Assembly: GCF_905171765.1 (NCBI RefSeq)
Contig: NC_053392.1
Location: 369,687,442 to 369,751,441, forward strand
Direction of reading: 5' to 3'
Origin: Bufo bufo
Lineage: Eukaryota > Chordata > Amphibia > Anura > Bufonidae
DNA length: 64,000 nt
Position numbers and translations under genes: made by a program. The first letter of the stretch is position 1. The number at the start of each line of letters is the position of its first letter. The notes under the pieces are model-generated. The model searched no databases. It saw nothing but the letters and a program-made list of their open reading frames with translations, and was not told where the DNA came from. Positions 41,700-53,030 of this stretch are shown here, one piece after another.

Positions 41700-43262
41700 C
41701 ACTGCGTGCAGAATTATTAGGCAAATGAGTATTTTGACCACATCATCCTCTTTATGCATGTTGTCTTACTCCAAACTGTATAGGCTCGAAAGCCTACTAC
41801 CAATTAAGCATATTAGGTGATGTGCATCTCTGTAATGAGAAGGGGTGTGGTCTAATGACATCAACACCCTATATTAGGTGTGCATAATTATTAGGCAACT
41901 TCCTTTCCTTTGGCAAAATGGGTCAAAAGAAGGACTTGACAGGCTCAGAAAAGTCTAAAATAGTGAGATATCTTGCAGAGGGATGCAGCACTCCTAAAAT
42001 TGCAAAGCTTCTGAAGCGTGATCATCGAACAATCAAGCGTTTCATTCAAAATAGTCAACAGGGTCGCAAGAAGCGTGTGGAAAAACCAAGGCGCAAAATA
42101 ACTGCCCATGAACTGAGAAAAGTCAAGCGTGCAGCTGCCAAGATGCCACTTGCCACCAGTTTGGCCATATTTCAGAGCTGCAACATCACTGGAGTGCCCA
42201 AAAGCACAAGGTGTGCAATACTCAGAGACATGGCCAAGGTAAGAAAGGCTGAAAGACGACCACCACTGAACAAGACACACAAGCTGAAACGTCAAGACTG
42301 GGCCAAGAAATATCTCAAGACTGATTTTTCTAAGGTTTTATGGACTGATGAAATAAGAGTGAGTCTTGATGGGCCAGATGGATGGGCCCGTGGCTGGATT
42401 GGTAAAGGGCAGAGAGCTCCAGTCCGACTCAGACGCCAGCAAGGTGGAGGTGGAGTACTGGTTTGGGCTGGTATCATCAAAGATGAGCTTGTGGGGCCTT
42501 TTTGGGTTGAGGATGGAGTCAAGCTCAACTCCCAGTCCTACTGCCAGTTTCTGGAAGACACCTTCTTCAAGCAGTGGTACAGGAAGAAGTCTGCATCCTT
42601 CAAGAAAAACATGATTTTCATGCAGGACAATGCTCTATCACACGCGTCCAAGTACTCCACAGCGTGGCTGGCAAGAAAGGGTATAAAAGTAGAAAATCTA
42701 ATGACATGGCCTCCTTGTTCACCTGATCTGAACCCCATTGAGAACCTGTGGTCCATCATCAAATGTGAGATTTACAAGGAGGGAAAACAGTACACCTCTC
42801 TGAACAGTGTCTGGGAGGCTGTGGTTGCTGCTGCACGCAATGTTGATGGTGAACAGATCAAAACACTGACAGAATCCATGGATGGCAGGCTTTTGAGTGT
42901 CCTTGTAAAGAAAGGTGGCTATATTGGTCACTGATTTGTTTTTGTTTTGTTTTTGAATGTCAGAAATGTATATTTGTGAATGTTGAGATGTTATATTGGT
43001 TTCACTGGTAAAAATAAATAATTGAAATGGGTATATATTTGTTTTTTGTTAAGTTGCCTAATAATTATGCACAGTAATAGTCACCTGCACACACAGATAT
43101 CCCCCTAAAATAGCTAAAACAAAAAACAAACTAAAAACTACTTCCAAAAATATTCAGCTTTGATATTAATGAGTTTTTTGGGTTCATTGAGAACATGGTT
43201 GTTGTTCAATAATAAAATTAATCCTCAAAAATACAACTTGCCTAATAATTCTGCACTCCCTG
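41700..43262 (+). mobile_element. Intact DD37E Tc1/mariner transposon
   Basis: The ends are CACTGCGTGCAGAATTATTA and an inverted partner with a few differences (TTCTGCACTCCCTG at the right), flanked by TA (41698-41699 and 43263-43264). It is 1563 bp with a complete transposase. A 3' fragment lies in the duplication at 39125-39965, and another copy starts at 63502. Confidence 0.95.
41918..42934 (+). CDS. DD37E Tc1/mariner transposase, full length
   Basis: This 338-residue cut-and-paste transposase is uninterrupted from MGQKKDLTGSEKSKIVRYLA to KKGGYIGH. A helix-turn-helix region (about 1-60, with CSTPKIAKLLKRDHRTIKRF) is followed by a Lys/Arg-rich second domain. Catalytic residues are Asp144 (LWTDEIRVSLDG), Asp237 (FMQDNALSH) and Glu275 ([11 protein letters not shown]), with 37 residues between the last two. 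This fits the DD37E group described in vertebrates (TRT, from memory) rather than the usual DD34E. The gene lies in an LTR of the surrounding retrotransposon in opposite orientation to gag-pol. Activity is plausible, since ends and frame are complete, but untested. Confidence 0.93.
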   Translation: MGQKKDLTGSEKSKIVRYLAEGCSTPKIAKLLKRDHRTIKRFIQNSQQGRKKRVEKPRRKITAHELRKVKRAAAKMPLATSLAIFQSCNITGVPKSTRCAILRDMAKVRKAERRPPLNKTHKLKRQDWAKKYLKTDFSKVLWTDEIRVSLDGPDGWARGWIGKGQRAPVRLRRQQGGGGVLVWAGIIKDELVGPFWVEDGVKLNSQSYCQFLEDTFFKQWYRKKSASFKKNMIFMQDNALSHASKYSTAWLARKGIKVENLMTWPPCSPDLNPIENLWSIIKCEIYKEGKQYTSLNSVWEAVVAAARNVDGEQIKTLTESMDGRLLSVLVKKGGYIGH

Positions 43263-43292
43263 TAGGCCTATACAGATGGATCTGTCACACGG

Positions 43293-43303
43293 CTCCCCCC
43301 TTG
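43293..43303 (-). other. Polypurine tract
   Basis: On the minus strand AAGGGGGGAG lies a few bases before the 3' LTR, where a gypsy-type element primes plus-strand synthesis. Confidence 0.6.
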
Positions 43304-43362
43304 TGGGACACTCCGGCAGACCCGGCTTGACCCTTTAGCGGGTCAACTTGGGGATGACTGGA

Positions 43363-46300
43363 CTAGGAGGTAGCAAGAACGTCGGTTTGCCGGGACAATC
43401 CATCTGCATTCCCATTCTGCTTACCGGGTCGGTAGCTGATGGTGAAGTTATACGGTTGTAAAGCTAAACTCCACCGCAGCAGTCTACCATTGTCTCCTGA
43501 GACCCGGTTAAGCCAGACAAGGGGATTGTGGTCCGTCACAAGGGAAAATTCCTGTCCATACAAATAAGGGCTTAACTTTTTCAATGCCCAGACCAGGGCC
43601 AAGCATTCCTTCTCCACTGCCGCATAACTCACTTCTCGGGGTAACAGCTTTCTACTGAGATATGCGACAGGGTGCTCTCCTCCATCTTCCCCGACCTGGC
43701 TCAGCACAGCCCCCAGTCCATACATGGAAGCATCTGTATGGACGAGAAAACGTTTGCTAGGGACTGGGGCAGCCAGGACAGGGGCATTTACAAGAGCCTG
43801 TTTGAGTGCTTGAAACGCAGCTTCACAAGCCGGAGACCACAGGACCTGCTTAGGGAGATTTTTCTTAGTCAGGTCAGTCAGGGGCTTAGCAATAGTGCTG
43901 TAGTCTGGGACAAAGCGTCTGTAATACCCTGCTGTCCCTAGGAAGGCTAATACCTGGGTCTTAGTGATAGGTGTGGGCCAGTTAGCTACTGCCTCTATCT
44001 TAGCCGGCTCCGGTCTCTGGCTCCCACACCCCACTCTGTGACCCAGGTATTGCACTTCAGCCATGCCTAGATGGCACTTCTCTGGCTTTAATGTCAGCCC
44101 GAATTTTGTCCAAAACTACCCCTACATGTACTAGGTGTTCCTCCCAGGACCCACTGTAGATCGCAATGTCATCCAGGTATGCACACGCAAATTCCTGGAA
44201 TCCATCGAGAAGTCTATCCACTATACGCTGAAAGGTAGCCGGGGCATTCTTCATCCCAAATGGCATGACCTTAAATTGGTACAAGCCAAATGGGGTGACG
44301 AAGGCCGACTTGGGGATAGCATCCTCGGCCAGGGGAATCTGCCAATAGCCTTTACACAGGTCTATGGTGGTCAGATAGCGTCCCCTGGCAATACGATCTA
44401 ATAATTCGTCTACCCGGGGCATCGGGTAGGCGTCAGTGGTGGTCCGCTCGTTGAGCCGCCTGTAGTCTACACAGAACCGCGTGGTCCCATCTTTCTTAGG
44501 CACCAGGACTACAGGCGAAGCCCAAGGACTATCGGAGTGTTCGATGACCCCAAGCTGGGTCATTTCCTGTATCTCCTTCCGCATTCCTTCTCGGACTGCT
44601 TCAGGGATACGGTAAGGGGGCTGTCGCAGGGGGTTCTGTCCAGGGGTCTCTACCTTATGTACAGTTAGGGTAGTGTAGCCAGGCTCTTGGGAGAATGTCG
44701 CCTGCTTCTCCCACAGAAGCTGTCTTGCCTGTCCCTTCTCTGTGGGGCTTAATCTATCCCCTAGCTGTACAAGACTAGTAAGGTCAGTCTGGGAGTCCCT
44801 CTCTAACAAATCGGGTAAGGGTAAACTCGCTGTATCGTCTGCAGCAGGGGCACATACTGCAGCGACATCCTCCGGTCTCTCCTGATACTCCTTTAGCATG
44901 TTCACATGAAAGGATCGCTGGATCCTCTCATCTGAACAGCTGGCTATGAGGTAGGTAGTATCACACACCTGAGCTACCACCTTATACGGGCCCTGCCAAG
45001 ATGCTTGCATCTTGTTCGCCTTCACAGGTTTGAGCACTAGCACTTTCTGCCCAACCTGGAAGACTCGCTGCCGGGCACCCCGATCGTACCATCTCTTCTG
45101 TCTCCCCTGGGCCACCTGGAGATTCTCTCTTACCATCAGGGACAGTTTCTCCATGCGGTCCCGGAGTTCCAGGACATACGGTACTATGGGGGTCCCTTCC
45201 TGCTCTGTCTCCCCCTCCCAGTGGCCTCTAATGAGATCTAGGGGTCCGCGGACCCTCCTCCCATAGAGCAACTCAAAGGGGGGGGAACCCAGTAGATTCC
45301 TGGGGCACCTCTCTGTAAGAAAACAACAGATGAGGCAGGAATCGCTCGCAGTCTCTGCAAGTGTCAGAAAAGGTCCTCAACATCTGTTTGAGGGTGCCGT
45401 TAAATCGCTCGCAGAGGCCGTTAGTCTGTGGATGGTACGGGGAACTAAGTATCGGTTTAATGCCGCACACCCTCCACAGTTGCTGGGTGAGCACAGCGGT
45501 AAATTGGGTTCCCTGGTCAGAGAGAATCTCCTTAGGGAACCCGACCCTAGTAAAAATTCTAACCAGGGCATCAGCAACTGTCTCTGCCTCTATATTAGAC
45601 AGCGCTACTGCCTCTGGATAGCGAGTGGCATAGTCCACCACGGTGAGAATATACTTCTTACCGGATGGACTAGCCCTGGCCAGTGGACCCACAATGTCAA
45701 CGGCTATGCGGGCAAAGGGCTCCCCAATGATAGGCATAGACATAAGCCTAGCTCTTGGGTGGTCCCCCCGCTTTCCTACCCGTTGACAAGTGTCACACGT
45801 ACTACAATATATCCGCACAGCCTGATTAAAATTTGGCCAAAAGAAGTTCTGCATGATCCTATAGGCTGTGCGGCGGGACCCTAGATGTCCGGCTAATGGA
45901 ACATCATGCCCTATCCGCAGAATCTCCTGCCGGTATTTTGCGGGCACCACCAGCTGTCGATTCGGCGGATGGGCAACACTTTTCTGGGACGGTTTAGGGA
46001 TCCTATATAACCTGTCCCCCACCCATTCATACCGCTCCCCATCTACTCCTACCTCTCCAGTATCTGCTCTGTCTCTATACTTCTGGAGAGTCGGATCTGC
46101 CTGAGTTTCCCTCCCAAACTCCTCTGGGGAATCCCAGCTAGCAAAGGTCTGTCCTAGGGTATCAGTCGGGGAATCGGGTCTTACCTGGGTCTCAGCAGCA
46201 GGTGGGCTGGTTCCAGCAGCACGGGTCTGGGCCCGGGTAGTCACTGGGTTGACATCAGCAGGTCCCATTGGAGCATAAGCAGAAACCAAAGGGGCCAGGT

Positions 46301-47768
46301 CATTCCCGAGCAAGACATCAGCAGGCAGGTCTTTCATAACCCCCACATTCACATGTCCAGAGCCCACTCCCCAATCCAAATGAACCCGGGCAACAGGTAG
46401 ACGGAACACGGCGCCTCCTGCTACCCTCACTGCCACAGTATTTCCAGTGTGTTGGTGTTCCGAAACAAGGTTCTTTTGGAGCAGGGTCATAGTGGCTCCG
46501 GTGTCTCTCAGACCAGTGACCACTTTGCCATTTAGTCTAACGGTCTGCCTGTGCTGCTGCCGGTTATCCTGCTGGGCTGCTTGTACTGGATCCGCCTCAT
46601 GTAGTATACCCCAAAATACCTCCTGCTCAAGACAGTGAGCGGAAGACTGGGGTGGCTGCTGATGTCCGCCGGCTGGTTTTCTCCATGACTGCGCTTGGTT
46701 GTTATTGTTCAATGGGCACTCCGGTCTCTTGTGCCCCAACTGTTTGCACCCATAGCACCGGATAGGCTGAGAGTAATCCCGGGCGTTGAACCGAGCTGGC
46801 TGAACATAATTGTTCGTTGGTGGTATTGTGGGGGTGCGTTGCGCTGGGGGGTGATACACAGTAGTGGTTAGAGGTGCTGCCGGTTTGTACTCCACTCGGG
46901 TAGGGACCTTGGCTGCTGTCTGGTCTAGCCTTCGTGCATTTGTGTATTCATCGGCCAGACGAGCAGCTTCAGGTAAGGTAGCGGGTTTGCGGTCCCTAAC
47001 CCACTCTCTGACTCCTGCAGGTAACCGATCAAAGCAGTGCTCCAACAAAAATACTTGCAGCACCTCTTCCCCAGTTACCGCTTGACACCCTGCCATCCAG
47101 TGGGCTGCGGTGCGGTGTACCCTGCATGCCCACTCCACATAAGAATCGCCAGCCTGCTTGTTAGTGTCCCGGAATTGCCGCCGGTACGCCTCAGGGGTGA
47201 CAGCGTATCTGGCCAAAAGGGCATCTTTTACTGCCCGGTAACTTGTAAGTTCCTCCTCTGGGATGGCCCGAAAAGCCTCACTGGCCCGGCCGGATAATTT
47301 CCCAGAGAGGATAGTGACCCATTCCTCTGTGGGTACCTGGTGTAAGGCACACTGCCTTTCAAAATCGGCCAGGAACCCGTCAATCTCTCCCTCCGTTTCC
47401 ACAAAATGTCTAAATGCAGCAAAAGGTACCTTTCTCCTTCCATTATTATTATGGGGTACCTCTGCTGCTGCAGCTCCTCTTCCCTGGAGCGCCTGTTGTG
47501 CTGCTACTGCTGCTTGCACCTGGATCACAATATCTGCTGCAGGGTTGGGGCCAAGGTGTGCCAGCCTTATCTGGACTGCCCGGTTAAATTGTACCTCCTC
47601 GGGTGTTAAATCCAGTATGCCAGGCACATTAGCTCTCTCCGTTCCCTGTGCTGCATCCATCTCCAATAATATAGAAATAATCTTTCTCTTCTTGAGATTA
47701 CTCGCTGATCGTCCTCTGCGTTCCAATATATCTTTAAGGGTAGCACGCCTTAATTCCTCATACTGCAT
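43363..47768 (-). pseudogene. Gag-pol of the Gmr1-like retrotransposon, two frameshifts
   Basis: The polyprotein packages and copies the element RNA and integrates the DNA. ATG at 47768 starts part one (to 45273; residues counted from a GTG at 47774): a SCAN-like capsid region at about 190-280, a CCHC knuckle (C340, C343, H348, C353), protease RDTGATMTLL (423-432), integrase zinc site H623/H630/C660/C663 and integrase triad D693, D753, E789. An extra base in a G8 run (45278-45285) breaks the frame. Part two (45271-44057) has the integrase GPY/F module (WQGPYKVV) and reverse transcriptase with TIDLCKG and YLDD. A second shift near 44097 leads to part three (44064-43363), with the thumb and RNase H (HTDASMYGLGAVL, NADGLSR). 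Integrase ahead of reverse transcriptase is the Gmr1 arrangement. No envelope gene is present. Confidence 0.92.
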
Positions 47769-47814
47769 TTCCACCCTGGGATTTGTAGCTGGCCTTCTGG
47801 GCGGTCGGATTCAT

Positions 47815-47831
47815 CCCGTTGCTTGCCACCA
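47815..47831 (-). other. Primer-binding site
   Basis: Just inside the 5' LTR, after a two-base gap, the minus strand reads TGGTGGCAAGCAACGGG. The initial TGG fits pairing with a tRNA 3' end. I cannot name the tRNA with confidence. Confidence 0.6.
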
Positions 47832-48939
47832 ATTGTTACGACACTCACCGCCAGGTAGATGAAGCCGCCGTTTAGTGAATAAGCCCCTTTCTCCAGAAAT
47901 GCAGTTTTTAATCCAGCCGATCGTCAAACTCCCGAATGGAGCATACGAAGTGGCAACTCCCGATCAGCAATTCAGTCGAACTCCTTCCACAGCTAGCAAT
48001 ATACGAAAGCGCTGTCCCAATAATAAATCCCTCCACAAACGAGACCAAGCTCCGTCTTGAAAGTCAAACAGGAATCAATTTTATTGAGGGCTACCCACCC
48101 GTATTTATGCAGGTCTCCATCTGGTGGACACGCCCCTAGGGGACCAGAATGGAGACTGACACAGGACAGACATGCAGCACTACAGAGACAATACATCCCC
48201 CACAATGCATCATGGTCTCCTCCTCTCTGCCCTGGAGACCCGAGGAGTAATCCCATTATCTCTCAAGACAGAGGGTAACCACAATACACATGTGGGGACA
48301 ACAGAACAGACATCACCATTTAACCACCTCAGCCCCCAGTGCTTAAACACCCTGAAAGACCAGGCCACTTTTTACACTTCTGACCTACACTACTTTCACC
48401 ATTTATTGCTCGGTCATGCAACTTACCACCCAAATGAATTTTACCTCCTTTTCTTCTCACTAATAGAGCTTTCATTTGGTGGTATTTCATTGCTGCTGAC
48501 ATTTTTACTTTTTTTGTTATTAATCGAAATTTAACGATTTTTTTGCAAAAAAATGACATTTTTCACTTTCAGTTGTAAAATTTTGCAAAAAAAATGACAT
48601 CCATATATAAATTTTGCTCTAAATTTATTGTTCTACATGTCTTTGATAAAAAAAAAATGTTTGGGTAAAAAAAAAATGGTTTGGGTAAAAGTTATAGCGT
48701 TTACAAACTATGGTACAAAAATGTGAATTTCCGCTTTTTGAAGCAGCTCTGACTTTCTGAGCACCTGTCATGTTTCCTGAGGTTCTACAATGCCCAGACA
48801 GTACAAACACCCCACAAATGACCCCATTTCGGAAAGTACACACCCTAAGGTATTCGCTGATGGGCATAGTGAGTTCATAGAACTTTTTATTTTTTGTCAC
48901 AAGTTAGCGGAAAATGATGATTTTTTTTTTTTATTTTTT

Positions 48940-51000
48940 TTTTCTTACAAAGTCTCATATTCCACTAACTTGTGACAAAAAATAAAAACTTCCATGAACT
49001 CACTATGCCCATCACGAAATACCTTGGGGTCTCTTCTTTCCAAAATGGGGTCACTTGTGGGGTAGTTATACTGCCCTGGCATTCTAGGGGCCCAAATGTG
49101 TGGTGAGGAGTTTGAAATCAAATTCTGTAAAAACTGACCAGTGAAATCCGAAAGGTGCTCTTTGGAATGTGGGCCCCTTTGCCCACCTAGGCTGCAAAAA
49201 AGTGTCACACATCTGGTAACTCCGTATTCAGTAGAAGTTGGGGAATGTGTTTTGGGGTGTCATTTTACATATACCCATGCTGGGTGAGATAAATATCTTG
49301 GTCAAATGCCAACTTTGTATAAAAAAATGGGAAAAGTTGTCTTTTGCCAAGATATTTCTCTCACCCAGCATGGGTATATGTAAAAAGACACCCCAAAACA
49401 CATTCCCCAACTTCTCCTGAATACGGAGATACCAGATGTGTGACACTTTTTTGCAGCCTAGGTGGGCAAAGGGGCCCATATTCCAAAGAGCACCTTTCGG
49501 ATTTCACTCGTCATTTTTTACAGAATTTGATTTCAAACTCCTTACCACACATTTGGGCCCCTAGAATGCCAGGGCAGTATAACTACCCCACAAGTGACCC
49601 CATTTTGGAAAGAAGAGACCCCAAGGTATTCGCTGATGGGCATAGTGAGTTCATGGAAGTTTTTATTTTTTGTCACAAGTTAGTGGAATATGAGACTTTG
49701 TATGAAAAAAAATATATATATAAAAAAAATCATCATTTTCCACTAACTTGTGACAAAAAATAAAAAATTCTAGGAACTCGCCATGCCCCTCACGGAATAC
49801 CTTGGGGTGTCTTCTTTCCAAAATGGGGTCACTTGTGGGGTAGTTATACTGCCCTGGCATTTTCCAGGGGCCCTAATGTGTGGTAAGTAGGTAAATGACC
49901 AGTGAAATCCAAAAGGTGCTCTTTGGAATATGGGCCCCTTTGCCCACCTAGGCTGCAAAAAAGTGCCACACATGTGGTATCTCCGTACTCAGGAGAAGTT
50001 GGGGAATGTGTTTTGGGGTGTCTTTTTACATATACCCATGCTGGGTGAGAGAAATATCTTGGCAAAAGACAACTTTTCCAATTTTTTTATACAAAGTTGG
50101 CATTTGACCAAGATATTTATCTCACCCAGCATGGGTATATGTAAAATGACACCCCAAAACACATTCCCCACCTTCTCCTGAGTACGGAGATACCAGATGT
50201 GTGACACTTTTTTGCAGCCTAGGTGGGCAAAGGGGCCCATATTCCAAAGAGCACCTTTCGGATTTCACTCGTCATTTTTTACAGAATTTGATTTCAAACT
50301 CCTTACCACACATTTGGGCCCCTAAAATACCAGGGCATTATACCTACCCCACAAGTGACCCCATTTTGGAAAGAATAGACCCCAAGGTATTCGCTGATGG
50401 GCATAGTGAGTTCATGGAAGTTTTTATTTTTTGTCACAAGTTAGTGGAATATGAGACTTTGTATGAAAAAAAAAAAAAAAAAAAAATCATCATTTTCCAC
50501 TAACTTGTGACAAAAAATAAAAAATTCTAGGAACTCGCCATGCCCCTCACGGAATACCTTGGGGTGTCTTCTTTCCAAAATGGGGTCACTTGTGGGGTAG
50601 TTATACTGCCCTGGCATTTTCCAGGGGCCCTAATGTGTGGTAAGTAGGTAAATGACCAGTGAAATCCGAAAGGTGCTCTTTGGAATATGGGCCCCTTTGC
50701 CCACCTAGGCTGCAAAAAAGTGTCACACATCTGGTATCTCCGTACTCGGGAGAAGTTGGGGAATGTGTTTTGGGGTGTCTTTTTACATATACCCATGCTG
50801 GGTGAGAGAAATATCTTGGCAAAAGACAACTTTTCCCATTTTTTTTATACAAAGTTGGCATTTGACCAAGATATTTATCTCACCCAGCATGGGTATATGT
50901 AAAATGACACCCCAAAACACATTCCCCAACTTCTCCTGAGTACGGCGATACCAGATGTGTGACACTTTTTTGCAGCCTAGATGCGCAAAGGGGCCCAAAT
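48940..51000. repeat. Alternating inverted repeats, about 760-bp period
   Basis: Blocks with ATACCCATGCTGGGTGAGA and their inverses alternate, with dyad centres near 49325, 50085 and 50850 and others near 49705 and 50470. Each half carries GGGGCCCA, CCCATTTTGGAAAGAAGA and TTTGTCACAAGTTAGTGGAA. The array could fold into several long hairpins. Confidence 0.8.
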
Positions 51001-51539
51001 TCCTTTTAGGAGGGCATTTTTAGACATTTGGATACCAGACTTCTTCTCACGCTTTGGGGCCCCTAGAATGCCAGGGCAGTATAAATACCCCACATGTGAC
51101 CCCATTTTGGAAAGAAGACACCCCAAGGTATTCAATGAGGGGCATGGCGAGTTCATAGAAATTTTTTTTTTTTGGCACAAGTTAGCGGAAATTGATATTT
51201 TTTATTTTTTTCTCACAAAGTCTCCCGTTCCGCTAACTTGGGACAAAAATTTCAATCTTTCATGGACTCAATATGCCCCTCACGGAATACCTGGGGGTGT
51301 CTTCTTTCCGAAATGGGGTCACATGTGGGGTATTTATACTGCCCTGGCATTCTAGGGGCCCTAAAGCGTGAGAAGAAGTCTGGAATATAAATGTCTAAAA
51401 AATTTTACGCATTTGGATTCCGTGAGGGGTATGGTGAGTTCATGTGAGATTTAATTTTTTGTCACAAGTTAGTGGAATATGAGACTTTGTAAGAAAAAAA
51501 AAAAATAATTCCGCTAACTTGGGCCAAAAAAATGTCTGA

Positions 51540-52760
51540 ATGGAGCCTTACAGGGGGGTGATCAATGACAGGGGGGTTGATCAATGACAGGGGGTTGATC
51601 AATGACAGGGGGGTGATCAATGACAGGGGGGTGATCAATGACAGGGGGGTGATCAGGGAGTCTATATGGGGTGATAACCACAGTCATTGATCACGCCCGT
51701 GTAAGGCTTCATTCAGACGTCCGGATGCGTTTTGCGGATCCGATCCATCTATCAGTGGATCCGTAAAAATCATGCGGACGTCTGAATGGAGCTTTACAGG
51801 GGGGTGATCAATGACAGGGGGGTAATCAATGACAGGGGGGTGATCAGGGAGTCTATATGGGGTGATCACCACAGTCATTGATCATGCCCCTGTAAGGCTT
51901 CATTCAGACGTCCGGATGCGTTTTGCGGATCCGATCCATCTATCAGTGGATCCGTAAAAATCATGCGGACGTCTGAATGGAGCTTTACAGGGGGGTAATC
52001 AATGACAGGGGGGTGATCAGGGAGTCTATATGGGGTGATAACCACAGTCATTGATCATGCCCCTGTAAGGCTTCATTCAGACGTCCGGATGCGTTTTGCG
52101 GATCCGATCCATCTATCAGTGGATCCGTAAAAATCATGCGGACGTCTGAATGGAGCTTTACAGGGGGGTAATCAATGACAGGGGGGTGATCAATGACAGG
52201 GGGGTGATCAGGGAGTCTATATGGGGTGATAACCACAGTCATTGATCATGCCCCTGTAAGGCTTCATTCAGACGTCCGGATGCGTTTTGCGGATCCGATC
52301 CATCTATCAGTGGATCCGTAAAAATCATGCGGACATCTGAATGGAGCTTTACAGGGGGGTGATCAGGGAGTCTATATGGGGTGATCACCACAGTCATTGA
52401 TCATGCCCCTGTAAGGCTTCATTCAGACGTCCGGATGCGTTTTGCGGATCCGATCCATCTATCAGTGGATCCGTAAAAATCATGCGGACGTCTGAATGGA
52501 GCTTTACAGGGGGGTAATCAATGACAGGGGGGTGATCAATGACAGGGGGGTGATCAGGGAGTCTATATGGGGTGATAACCACAGTCATTGATCACGCCCC
52601 TGTAAGGCTTCATTTAGACGTCCGGATGCGTTTTGCGGATCCGATCCATCTATCAGTGGATCCGTAAAAATCATGCGGACATCTGAATGGAGCTTTACAG
52701 GGGGTTGATCAATGACAGGGGGGTAATAAATGACAGGGGGGTGATCAGGGAGTCTATATG
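51540..52760. repeat. Tandem array, 155-195-bp units with GATCA subrepeats
   Basis: Six units share AAGGCTTCATTCAGACGTCC, GATCCGATCCATCTATCAGT and a GACGTCTGAATGGAGC block. They are separated by variable numbers of a 17-18-bp subrepeat (GGGGTGATCAATGACAG). Unit spacing varies with the subrepeat count. Confidence 0.85.
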
Positions 52761-52854
52761 GGGTGATCAGGGGTGATCAGGGGCTAATAAGGGGTTAATA
52801 AGTGACGGGGGGGGGGGTGTAGTGTAGTGTAGTGGTGCTTGGTGGGACTTTACT

Positions 52855-53030
52855 GAGCTACCTGTGTCCTCTGGTGGTCGATCCAAACAAATGGGACCAC
52901 CAGAGGACCAGGTAGCAGGTATATTAGACGCTGTTATCAAAACAGCGTCTAATATACCTGTTAGGGGTTAAAAAAAACACATCTCCAGCCTGCCAGCGAA
53001 CGATCGCCGCTGGCAGGCTGGAGATCAACT
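52855..53030. repeat. Series of short hairpins near the right end of TTAA element 2
   Basis: Three close inverted pairs are visible: GTCCTCTGGTGGTC / GACCACCAGAGGAC, AGGTATATTAGACGCTGTT / AACAGCGTCTAATATACCT, and ATCTCCAGCCTGCCAGCG / CGCTGGCAGGCTGGAGAT. Confidence 0.8.

Larger units (their letters stand above)
39966..43034. repeat. Tandem duplication, copy 2 (complete)
   Basis: The unit runs from the Penelope-like 3' end through the TTAA element start and the LTR to near the 3' end of the nested Tc1. Compared with copy 1 I see one base difference near its end (T43019 versus C39950) and a short microsatellite length difference. The breakpoints lie inside mobile elements and share only a couple of bases. 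Confidence 0.75.
40958..43289 (-). repeat. 3' LTR, interrupted by a Tc1 element
   Basis: LTR sequence covers 40958-41699 and 43263-43289. The Tc1 element 41700-43262 sits at a TA that is single in the other LTR (53434-53435 region, AGCAATATAGGCC), which gives an exact empty-site comparison. Confidence 0.92.

Noticed and set aside
48172..51355. Several 60-140-codon open frames in TTAA element 2
   Set aside because: The same peptides recur on both strands because the block is an inverted repeat. There is no protein character and no transposase motif.
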